A stretch of DNA of 64,000 nt, taken from positions 60,856,439 through 60,920,438 of the forward strand of contig CM040961.1 of assembly GCA_022985045.1 (NCBI GenBank), read 5' to 3'. Made by a program: the position numbers and the translations under genes. Source of the stretch: Macadamia tetraphylla (taxonomy: Eukaryota; Streptophyta; Magnoliopsida; Proteales; Proteaceae). Below are positions 46,764-58,700 of this stretch, piece by piece (within the stretch, counting starts at the first letter, position 1; each line of letters begins with the position of its first letter). The notes beneath the pieces are model-generated. The model searched no databases. It was not told the origin of the DNA and saw only the letters and a program-made list of their open reading frames with translations.

Positions 46764-49700
46764 TTACCCCATCTTGCGTTCTGTCTGCTTGAAACTTCTA
46801 CTCATTGCTCCAGCACCCTGAACAGCATAATTGCAAATATCAGAGGTAAGCTTAGAAATAAAGGATGGAAGAAAGAAAGCAAGAAAATTCCAACGCCCTC
46901 CCCTCCGCCCCCCCTTTTTTTTTCACTACAATGCATCCAACACAGAAAATCTATTCATTTAGGGAAAAAAAAAAAAAAAAAGGAAATGAGAAGTACTTAA
47001 GTTGGCAAACATACACTTGGTTTTCATTTATAACCAACACTTCCATACAAAAACTCTCTCAATCCATGATACATATAGGCTCACAGCCTTCAACCATACG
47101 ATAGATTAGATCTACCTATGTAATTATCTTTCTCACATTTTTAATGCACCAAAGAGTGCTGGACAAGGAATGATGTCATTTAGTCAGGGTTTTAAAAATG
47201 AGATCAGAACCAGCGCAATAAAACGATTTGATTCAGAATCAACCAATGCCGATAACGATTAACCCTGATTCTTCTCTTGCTGAGTACAACGAAGTTAGAC
47301 AGGGTCCAGCCAAATATGATTGGTTCACAGAAAATTTGGATCAGAATCATATCGTAATCGATGGAGACCAATCCCGTACCTAATTCCGAGTTTTTAAACC
47401 TTGCATTCAGCTATGCTTATGCCCAAATCAATCCAGAGGCATAGACAATGAAGAACAGACTGAACCAATGCTGATAAAGTTTCCAGTCGAAGAAGCTTGG
47501 CTACAGCGTACCATGCCTGCCATCATCATTGAAGAAGCTCCTCCCACCGTGAGCTCAGTTACAGCGACTGTCCCCTTGGCTACTTTGTTTGGCTCAGCCA
47601 CTCCCATAGCTACCATTGGTGTATCAAAATCCAACCCCAGATCCTCGAAGTCCCTGCCTCCCAAAACAAAGAATCCTTCCATCTCCAAACCCCCTCTGGT
47701 CTTCACATCCCCCTAGCCTCCCCCCATCAGGAAGTATCACAAACGAAGGAATGGTCTATCTCCTTCTGGCTCCTTTGGACCTTCAAAGCCAAACCCCCAC
47801 CCTTACAAATGACCCCTTGGACCATTTAGAATGTCCGAGGGCTCAACTCCTCGGCTAAGCAGTCTGCCATCCGATCTTGCATTCGCTCCTCCAAAATGAA
47901 TTTCTGCTCTCTTAGAAACCATAATTTCTGGAGCTAATGCCCCACACATCCTTGCCTTCAATGCACCTTCCTGGTCCTCCCTTTCCAACTTCTCCCTTCA
48001 TCCTAACGGTCGAATCTAGGTCCGTTGGAATCCGGCTAAGATTAGTGTCTTCGCTCTCTCCTCTCAATCCATCCACCTTTCCATCTCTGACCCCTCTGGA
48101 TCCAACTTCTGCTTCCTATCTGTCATTATGCCCTGAACCGCCCCTCTGATAGGAATGATCTTTGGTCCGACCTTCGCTCCTTTGTCCCCCTCACTGTGTC
48201 CATTCCCTGGGCTTTGGAGGAGTCCCCATTGATTCTACTATTGCGAATTCCTTCAACAACTGCATTAAAGATATTGGCATGACTGATCTCTGCTGGTCTA
48301 GTGCCAAGTTCACTTGGCACAAACGGTAGATCTAGTTCTGATAGAATTGCTTGCAAGCTGGAGAGTCCTGACCAATATCTCGGATGACTACTTTCCCCTC
48401 TGCTACCTTTGATCTTGTGGAGATTTCTGACTCCCTTATTTCCCTTCGTGTGTTCCCTCACTCCTCCTTCGGTCCCAAACCCTTCAAATTCTTTAACATG
48501 TGGTCCCTTCATCAGGACTTCCTTCCCCCCATTGTCCGTGAGGCTTGGAATATGCCTGTCCAGGCTTTCTCCTCCCCCCTTGTTGCCATTGCAAGAAAGC
48601 TTAGAAGTTTCAAGCTGCTCTTAAAAACTAGAATTTCTCTTCCTTTAGTGACATCTCGGGCAGAGTCTCCTCTTGCAGGGTCAAACTTCATGCTATTCAA
48701 ACTCTCCTTCAATCTAACCTCCTCAATGTTGGCCTTGCTGAGGAAAAAAAGACGATTGCCAAGGAGCTCTCCTCCCTCCTTGCCCAAGAGGAAAGTTTCC
48801 ACCATCAAAAATCCAGAATTAAGTGGCTTGAGCTTGGAGATTCTAATTCATCCTTCTTCCACCGATCCCTCAAAGCCCGTGCCAATGCTAATTCTCCTCC
48901 CCCCTAGTTCTTTATCCTAGTCCAACTATAGCCGGAGTCTGCCGGGGCAGTCACACAACAAAAACTTCAAGAGAAGAGGGAGATCTGAAAGGTGTAGAGA
49001 GAACTTCGAAGGAGAGCTAAACCACTGATGCCTCTTACTGAGGGGCTCCTATTCTTATAGAGATCCCGGAATTAAGAGGGTCTTAAGTCTGTGAATAGTA
49101 TATTGCCACAGTTCCAGTGGTAAGTGTACAGCTCCGGTTAAAATACTATACCACAGTAAATGTTACATCATCATGTGCGTCATGGATGATGTCAGCTTCT
49201 AGATTCTCCTTGGTTTTATCCAATTTGAATCAGAGGTTAACCGTATTTGGTTCAAGCCCGGTTTTGGCCTGGTTACATCTTGTTGGGTATTTCACTTCCC
49301 CTCCTCTGTTGGTATTAGACAAGGTTGCCCCCTCTTCCTTCCTCTTTGCCCTTTCCCTTGCCCTTGAGGTCCTTTCTAGATCCATTCAATCTTCTACGAA
49401 CCTCCATCTCATATCCACCATCTCCAAATGCAAGTCCTCTGGTCTAACCCGTCTTGTCATTACAGATGATCTTATGATCTTCTCCAAGGTATATACCCTG
49501 TCTACTCCCTCCATTATGACCTCCCTAAAGCAATTTGAATCCCTGTCTGGTCTCCGCATTAACCTGATTAAATCCTGTCTTTTCTTTGTTGGTGTCTCTG
49601 ACACGGTAAACGCGTCCCCTTCTGAGCATATTGGAATTACCCTAGGATCTCTCCTTTTAAGTATTTGGCCTTCCCCTCATCTCTTCTTGCCTAACTCCCC

Positions 49701-52700
49701 ACCATTGCACCCAATGCTTGATCTCATCAGAAAAAGGCTCCAGCTCTGGAAAGGCAAACTCTCCTACGTGGGTCGCCTTATGCTGGCCAGATCAGTGATC
49801 CAGTCTATGTACCTCTATTGGTCTAGCAATTTCTCCCTCCCTGCCATTACCACCAAAGCGTTTGAATCCATCCTTTGCTCCTTCCTCTGGAAAGGAGCTG
49901 AGCAATCCAAATTCCTCCACCCCCTAAGCCGGGCTATTGTTTGGATTAAGCTCCTCTACAGAAAGGAATCTGGCGGAGAACTGGTGGAGACTGATTCGGA
50001 TCGTGACACTTGGATCGAGACACGTGTCATGATCTAATGGGAGATGCAATAGGAATACAGAGTCAGCTGAAAACAAAGCGTTTAGGTTTTTGAAACTCTT
50101 TTTTCCCCTCTTCTTCTTCCTCCCTCCTATCCTCCCTCCAAATCGTGAAGACAGATATAAGCATCTCTAGAAGGTAATAGTGGAAAGCTCGCTGAGGGAC
50201 TTGGGCATCTCTCTAGATGTTGTGATGGCTGCAGCAAAACTCTAGAGCATATCAGTTTAAGACAATAATAGACCAAGTATATCAGTTTAAGACAATAGAC
50301 CAAGGCACCCATAATGCTCGAGTTTTGGTTCAATCCCATAAACCTCCATCAAAGATTCAAAACACCTTCGACCCTCATGAACCAACCCAACATGGGAGCA
50401 GGCACACATCACCACCACAAAGGTCACCTCATCAGGCCTCACATCATCGTTTCTCATCTTATTGAAGAGATCAACAGCATGCTGTCCATGACCATGAATA
50501 ACTAATCCTCTGATCATCGCATTGCAGTATATTGTATCCTTCTTAGGCAATTGATCAAACACCTGATTAGCTAAACCGAGAGATCCACATTTCAAGTACA
50601 TATCGATCAATGCAGTACCAACAAAGAGATTTAAACTAAGATTATTCCTCAGTACATAAGTTTCATTAGACCCATTCTAATCATCTGAGTATGGATTTAC
50701 TTCAGAGCAGTTATAGTTTTGCATTTTTCTAAGAGGATCTATGCTCTCTCATTACCGAAGTTTGCAGAGACAGCAACGAGGCAAGGACGTACGATCGATT
50801 ATCTGTATTCTGTCATTCGAATGAGAGAGAAGAAGGAGAAACCCTGAAACCCTAAATCTGTCTTCACGATTTGGAGAGAGGAGAGGAGGGAGGAAGGAGG
50901 GAAAAAATTAGTTTTAAAAACCTAAACGCTATCTGTTTTCAGCTGACTCTGTTTCCTTGTTGCATCTCCCATCAGATCGTGACACGTTGAGATCCACATG
51001 TCATGATCCGAAACGGTCTTTGCCAGTTCTCCGCCAGATTCCTCTCTGCAGAGGAGCTCGATCCCCATTGTTTGCCTTCCCAAAGCTGATAGTGGACTGG
51101 GTCTCAGAAGGGTTAAGGATAACATTTCGATGGGTATCCTCAAACTCATTTGGAAGATTGCATCCAAGCACAATGGCATATGGGTTTCTTGGGTGCAGTC
51201 CACTCTCCTCAAGAAAGACTCTATTTGGACCATCCCTCTCTCCCCTGATGCCTCCTGGATCTAGAGAAAAATTCTTGATCTCAGATTTATTGCCCTTACT
51301 GCTATCTCTTCCTCCATAAGGAATGGGGCCTCCACTTCCCTCTGGCTTGACCATTGGCACCCCACGGGTGTCTTCCTATCTATTGTTAGCCCCCACACTG
51401 TTTACTCCTCGGGGATTCCCAGATCGGCCAAGTCGACTCCATCATCTTGAATGGGACCTAGAACCCCTCATTGAGGCCATCTAGGCTGACCTACCCCCCT
51501 CTCCCCCATTAGAGGATAAGATCTCCTAGACGGCTTCGCCTTCTGACCTATTCTCTTTCTCCTTCGCGTGGGACCTCATCCATCCCACTGCCCCTCTTGC
51601 ACTTTGGCGCAACATTATCTTAGTTCAAAGGTCATATCCCTCACCACAGCTTCACTGCTTGGCGTGCCATCTCCAACTGCCTCCTTACCCAATCCTTCCT
51701 CATTTATCGTCACATTCCAGTCTCTTCTTCATTCTGCCTCTGCTGGAATGGCACTGAAGACGTTGACCACCTCTTTTTCTCCTACCCCTTCTCTGCTTCC
51801 TTTTGGGAGAGTCCTCGACCACTGCTGGCCTTCCAGAAGAACTATCCTCCCCTTCACTAGAGAATAGATCTGGGTTGACATGACCTTCTCTGGCCCCTCC
51901 ATTTGTGACATCGCTGGCAAGCTAGCTTTCTATGCCACCATCAGCCACCTTTGGATGGAGCGTAATCTACGTAGTTTGACGTCCAACTCTCGCTTCTTTG
52001 AAAAGATTTGGATCGCCATCTATTTTGATGTTACCTCCAAGCTTGCTTCTCTCAAGCTTATATCAGTTAGGAACTCCCCAAGGAACATGCTTATTGTTGT
52101 TGCCAGGGGCCTCCCCCCTTGATCATATCTTCTCCCCACCCCTATGATGATTTGTATCCCCCGTAGTCACCCCCCCTTTTTTGTTCTCCTTTGGGCTGGT
52201 TGCTAGTTGTTAGCTTACTTTTGTTGTCTTCCCCCTTTTTTTGCGTTTGGCCTATTGGCTCCCCCCCCCCCCTTTTTTTCTCCCTTTTATAACCCTTCCT
52301 CTTTTAATGCATTTATTATTCATCCAAAAAAAAAAGGTTTTAGTTAAAGCAAGACATTTTCCACTCACCAATACACCTCTAAGATGATAGGCACCCTGGA
52401 TAATGATATCTAAGTCAATCTACCCAAATGATCAATGACAATATTATGCCATTGAAGACATCCTTTAAAATAAAAGGGGGAAAAATTGCAGTTTGAAGAA
52501 CAGAATTAATCAGCAGACTTGGGGGTTGTTGTGTGGGCAAACCTCTTTGAGAGAGTTTTAGTATAAAAAAATTAAAAATAAAATAAAATAATTAAAAATA
52601 AAAAATCTGTCCACTTCGAAGTTTTCAGATGAGTTCCACTTAATGCCCATCCCAGTTTTATTCTTGTCATCACAAAATGAGTATTCTACATAAGAATGAA

Positions 52701-55700
52701 AAGTTACATTAGCTTGATCTAGAAATGAACCATGGCCTCTTGTTTGTAAAGCTTTAGCATGGCTATCCCAGAGTTATAAATAAAAGAAGCAATAACAATA
52801 CCAATAGGGAGAAACTTAATATGGGTTACTATTTTTTATAATTCCATGTTTGTACATAAAGTCCAACCTCTTGTGCCTCAATAGCTAGACTTCTTGATGT
52901 AGACGTGGTCTCGGAGGAATTCCTAGATTGTTTGACCCAGTAGAAGACCACACTATCTGACCAAAGAAAATGACTGATTTTCTCGAATTTTCATCATTTT
53001 TCAGCAATACTGCTAGAACCCTAACTATTGACTCAGCCAGTGTCACACGAGCCATAACCCCAATTAGGAATTGGCAACCAACTCTCTAGAGGCGAAAATG
53101 GCCCAATACTGGAACAATATTGGGCCCTGAAAGAGAGACTCTCCCAATTTATCCATTTAGGCTCTCAACGGAGCCCGTGAAGTTTAGTCGCACAAATTAG
53201 GGTTTTTTCTAGTTTCCTATTGTGTTTACGTTTTTACCCTAGTTACTTATTTTTACGTTTTTGCCCTTCCTTAGAAGTGACCTAACTATATAAGGTCTCT
53301 TTGGGGCTTTTGTAAAGTACCTTTCATTTTGGAATCAAAGCAACCATTTTTCTCTTCTTCCCCACTGGAATTAGGATTTTGTACATTGTGGATTCAAGGG
53401 TTCGTCCGTGTTAGAATGATATCTAACCCCACCGCACTTTCAACTATGTCAAATGGTATTAGAGCTCTTCAGCAACCTGGTATGTCAAACAACGGAGGAG
53501 AAGCATCTCAAACCAACGTCGATCGCAGAATCGAAGCTCTTTGGGCAACGTTGGTGGCTCAACAACAAGCTATAGAGCATAAGTTTCAGCAGATCCATGA
53601 TGCTGTTACATCCTTGAGACTCAACGAGAATCGGAATAATCGTGTTGAGGGTTTTCACCCAAGCCAACCTATCATTCCTTATGCTCCTGTTCAACCTCAT
53701 AGACATCCCGTTTATGATAATGATTCAGAAGATCAAATCAATGGGTTTACAGCGAGGAGGGGCACACAGAAGTAGAATAGCAACGCCTATGAATACTGTC
53801 TCAAGGCGTATGTTCCTAACTTCTCTGGCAACTTAGGCATCGAAGCCTTCTTTTACTAGGCCTATGAAGTTGAGAGGTTTTTCGATATGATGGTTGCACC
53901 CAAGGAGAGGTTGATCAAGATAGTGGCATACAAGTTGTGTGGAGGAGCTGCTTCCTGGTGGGACCAACTCCAAAACTCTCGCCAGCTACAAAGAAAGGGG
54001 CCTATCAAAACTTGGCGCCAGATGAAACTTCTACAAGGTAGGGTTTTACACCCAAACTACCAGCAATACCAATTCCATCAGTACCAAAATTGAATTCAAG
54101 GTGCACGATCTGTGGCCTTATCCATTGAAGAATTTCTTCAATTGTCTTCCAGTTGTGGCTTGTCAGATTCGAAGGAGCAACAAGCGGCCCCATATATCAA
54201 CAGGCAAAAGTACTCGATCCAGGACCGCATAGGGCTACAAAACGTGTTCTCAGTAGGGGAGGCTCATAATATGGCTCTGAAAGCAGAACTATCAACTAAG
54301 CAAACTTGACGTCGGACCCAGATGGAGGTCCCACGAAAATTCCCCAGTATAAAGAATCAGTCACCTACTGTTCTCGCCTGATCTAGTGTCCGTAGCCCTA
54401 ACTGAAGTTCTATCAATGGTGATTTTAACAGCACGCCAGCAGTTGGGAACAATGCAAGAAGTAGAGGAGCATTCTTCAATAAGTGTTACAAATGTGGAGA
54501 TCCAGGCCTCAAATTGACTTGTGTGCCCCAAGCGACGACTAGTAGGGTTAGCTGACCATAAAGAGGGAACCGATGAGGGGTGAGATGAAGATGAGCTGGA
54601 GAATGCTGATTTCGCAGAAGAGGAGGGAGAGTTAGTGTCATGCGTCATTTCAGAAAATACTCTTGACCCCTAGATAGGTCAAAATATTTCAACACCATCA
54701 GATTTTCCACTCAGTGTTCTGTCAAGCAGAAGGTGTGCAATCTTATCATTGACAACGGGTGTGAAGATATCGTTTTAAGGGCACTAGTCAAGAACTTGCA
54801 ACTACCTATAGAACCATATCCACTTCCTTATTAGACTGGTTGGATCAAGAAGGGGCCATCCATTGAGGTAACTGAAATTTGTCGAGTTCCTGTTTCTATT
54901 GGAAAATCTTATATTAAGGATGTTATCTGTGATGTGGTGGATATATATGTGGGTCATCTTTTTCTCAGTATGCCATGGCAACATGATGTTGATGCCACCC
55001 ATCGGGATCAATAGAATATTTACACCTTCTGGTGGAATAAGAAGATTGAAATTCTGCCAATCAAAAGCAAGGTCAACCAACCCAACACCTTCACAACAAC
55101 GAGGAAGGCCTTCCTCTTTATCTCTACTTGTAGTGAGTTTATTGGGGATATGAAAAAGGTTGGAATCGCATTCACTCTAGTGGTGAAGGGGGAATCAGCC
55201 CAACCAGTTTATAATTCTAGGGTGGAGCGAACTTGGTAGAGGAGTTCAAAGAAATCACCCCTGACGATGTTCACAATGATCTACCTCCTATGAGGGACAT
55301 CCAGCGCCACCCTGATCTGATTCTTGGAGCCAACTTACCAAATTTGCCACATTATAGGATAATCCAAAAGAGTGAAATCATAAAAGAGAAGATTGAGTTG
55401 CTACGAAAGGAACACACTCGGGAGAGTATGATTCCATGTGTCATTCCAACCTTACTGACACCGAAGAAGGATGGTATCTAGAGGATGTGCATGGAGAGTC
55501 GGGATGTTAATAAGATAACAGTTAGATATTGATTCCCTATTCCTTAGTTGGACGACATGCTTGATAGGCTGGGGTGTCCAAGTTGTTCATGAAGATAGAT
55601 CTTCGCAGTGGATATCACCATATCCATATTAAGCTTGGTGATGAATGTAAGACTGCCTTCAAGAACAAAGAAGGCTTGTACGAGTGGTTAGTGATGCCCT

Positions 55701-58700
55701 TTGGGTTATCTTAATGCACTCAATACCTTTATAAGGCTGATGAAACGAGTACTAAAACCTTTGATTGGGAAGTTTGTTATAGTCTATTTTGATGATATCT
55801 TAATCTATAGTGGCAATGATGAAGAATACTTGGATCATTTAAAACAAATATTGACAATGTTGTAGGATAATTAGTTGTACATCAATCTGAAGAACTGCAG
55901 CTTCATGACAAACCGTCAAATATTCTTGGGGTTTGTGGTTAGTGCCAAAGGGATTCCTATCGATGATGACAAGGAGTGCGCTATTAGAGAATGGTCAGTC
56001 CCAACTCTTGTCATTGAAGTTTGTAGTTTCCATGGATTAGCAACTTTCCACCGCTGATTCATTTGGAACTTCAGTAGCATAGTGGCCCCAATCATTAACT
56101 GCATGAAGAAAGGGAGGTTATAATGGACTGACGAAGCCACCCAAGCTTTGCTTTGATCAAGGAGAAGCTGACGACTATGCCAGTTCTTGCTTTGCCCAAC
56201 TTTAATAAGGTGTTCGTCTAGAAACGCAAACCTAAAATGAAGTAGAAAAGAATGGCAAAACAAGACCAATCAATCACACAATGCACATAGATTTTTGAGG
56301 TTTGGCAAGATTGCCAATGTCCTCAATGAGATGAGATCCTGCTTCATTATCAAAGAATAGGGTCATAGCACTCGTCTTCACACCTCTCTCAGCTTGCTTA
56401 CAAAGAAAGAAAACCTAGCTACAAATATATAGCGAAACCATATGGGAAATTTACAGCGAGAAGTTAAATGAAACCAGACAGAAGTGGTCAACATATTAGC
56501 TGGAGTTGTATGCAGTGTTCCATACCTTGAAGACTTGGGAGAGTTATTTGCTCCCTAATGAGTTTGTCGAATGCATGAAGGATCTATATGAGGCCTATGA
56601 AGACTTCAACGAGAACTGGGAGAAATGCTTGCAGAAGCAGCCCGCAAGGGACTTTCATGTGTTAGACGGTCATCTGTTCAAAGGGAACCAGATCTACATC
56701 CTACCGATGTCCTTTCGGGAGAAGGTGATTCGAGACCTACATGGTGGTGGACTAAGTGGACACTGGGGCGTGACAAAACCGTAGCAAGTATCGAAGAAAG
56801 GTACTACTGGCCCCAACTGAAGAACAATGTTGCAGCCATAGTGAGGAGCTGCCCAATGTGTTAAGTAGCTAAGGGGTAGAGTCAAAACATGGGGTTGTAC
56901 ATGCCACTGCCGATGTCAAAGGATATTTAGGAGGACCTAAGTAAGGATTTTGCATTGGGGTTACCAAGGACCCAACGAGGTGTTGATGCTGTGTTCGTGG
57001 TAGTTGATCGATTCTCCAAAATGAGGCATTTCATTCCGTGTCGGAAGCTCTCAGATGTAGTTCATGTGGCTAAACTATTCTTCCAGATCGTGAGACTACA
57101 TGGTATACCCATCTCCATTGTTTCTTATCGTGACACCAAGTTCCTTGCCCTTTTTTTTTTTTTTGGGACCAATTTGAAATACAGTAGCACTGCTAACCCC
57201 CAATCAAACGGGAAAACCGAGGTGGTGAATAGAACATTGGGGAACTTATTCTATAGCATTTGTGGAGACAAGCCAAAAAAGTGGGATAGGGCTTTTGCCC
57301 AAGCAGAATTTGCTTTCAATAATGCCATCCACAGCTCTATTGGGATCTCCCCTTTTTCGGTTGTGTATCAAAAGACTCCATGACATGCACTTGACCTAGC
57401 CCAGCTATTAAGACTCCCTGGTTCAAGTGTGGCTGCAGAACAAATGGCGGAGCAAGTTCATATTGTCCAAGAGGAGGTCCGAGAGACGCTGGAAGCATCT
57501 AATGCCAAGTACAAGGCAGCCGCTGATCAGCATTGCCGATCTAAGCTCTTCCAAGAGGGAGACATGGTCATCGTTTTCTTACAGAGGGAGCGATTTCCAG
57601 TACGCTATGACATGGCTATCTCGAAGACTTTCAATGTTGCGGACCTGTATGAGTACTTCCCTCCAGGAGCACCACTTTATTTGAATTGTAACTCGATGGC
57701 GATTTCTTCACAAGTGGGAGGGACTTGTGTAGAGGTCTCGGAGAAGTTCCTAGAGTGTTTGGAACGGCAGAAGACCACACGGTCTGGCCGAAGTTACTGA
57801 CTGATTTTCTCGAATTTTCGACATTTTTCAGCAATACTGCTAGAACCCTAACTTTTGACTCGGCTATTGTCACAGGAGCCATAACCCTAATTCGAAAATG
57901 AAACCAGCGCTTAAGGCAAAAACAGCCCAGTACTGGAACAATAGTGGGCCTTGATGGAGCGATTCGCCCAATTTATCAGTTTAGGCCCTCCATGGAGCCT
58001 GTGAAGTTTGGTCGCACAAATTAGGGGTTTTCTAGTTTATTGTTGTGTTTACATTTTTACCCTAGTTACCTTATATTTACGTTTTTGCCCTTTCTTAGAA
58101 GTGACCTAACTATATAAGGCCTCTTTGGGGCTTTTGTAAGGTATCTTTCATTTTGGAATCAAAGTAGCCATTTTGCTCTTCTTCCCCACTGGAACTACAG
58201 TTTTGGACCTTATGGATTCGAGGGATCATCCGTGTTAGAACGATATCAAACCCACCGCACTTCCGATTGCCATTTCTTTTAACCACCTATGTGTACACAA
58301 TGTGTCGGCATCCCTTTTGGGGAAAAAAAAAAAAAACTGATTTGAAATGACAGTTTTCCAAGAATCATGAAAGTTTACCTCACCTAGCACACAAGCAACC
58401 ACAGAAAGCAAAAAAACAAGAATAAACCAAAAAATAATTGACAACCAATGCAAGAAACCGAGGAGAACTGAAAGAAAGAAACATAAGCACCACATTCTAG
58501 ACTAAGGTTCTAAAGCAACACAAGAATAGGATTAGCTAACCGGTATTGCAGAGGGTTGTAACTGTATAAGAACTAAGATAAAGAAATCCTTCCAATTACA
58601 TGACCAAGCCAGAGTAATTATGCAAAAGAATGTCTTTACAAAGATATAGCTCGGAAACCGAGAAAATTTATCAAAAATGAAAGTTCACAAGACTTTTTAT

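Larger units (their letters stand above)
47460..52335 (+). mobile_element. L1-type LINE, decayed, with nested insertions
   Basis: Plus strand, opposite to the host gene it occupies. Before 47720 is a proline/serine-rich stretch fitting the end of ORF1. The endonuclease starts near 47825 (NVRGLNS) and continues with SLHPNGRIWVRWNPAKISVF, then DLCWSSAKFTWHKR near 48285. RT blocks follow: WLELGDSNSSFFHRSLKARA (48815), RFSLVLS (49210), LTRLVITDDLMIFSK (49440, where FADD is usual), WKGKLSYVGRLMLARSVIQ (49750). After the Pack-MULE the C-terminal zinc-like region (CLCWNGTEDVDHLFFSYPFS, about 51735) and LWMERNLR (51945) complete ORF2. The 3' end at 52335 is an A10 tail after ttattcatcc. Frames are broken throughout; the 5' boundary is uncertain. 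Confidence 0.85.
52895..58264 (+). mobile_element. CRM-type Ty3/gypsy chromovirus, decayed
   Basis: About 5.4 kb with homologous LTRs at 52895-53442 and 57726-58264. A methionine-tRNA primer site (tggtattagagc, 53453-53464) lies after the 5' LTR and a polypurine tract (agtgggaggga, 57713-57723) before the 3' LTR. Integrase blocks such as LPRTQRGVDAVFVVVDRFSKM resemble the CRM (centromeric retrotransposon) clade. The pol frame runs through the polypurine tract and ends inside the 3' LTR, which is characteristic of CRM. TATA boxes (actatataagg) lie near 53286 and 58108. Target duplication was not recognised. Confidence 0.82.

Noticed and set aside
50922..51360. Overlapping ORFs of about 100-120 codons on both strands
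   Set aside because: They span the Pack-MULE terminal repeat and the resumed LINE sequence; both are better explained by those elements.
58235..58495. 86-codon hydrophobic minus-strand ORF
   Set aside because: It crosses the 3' LTR border of the CRM element and a poly-A run and has no homologous pattern.
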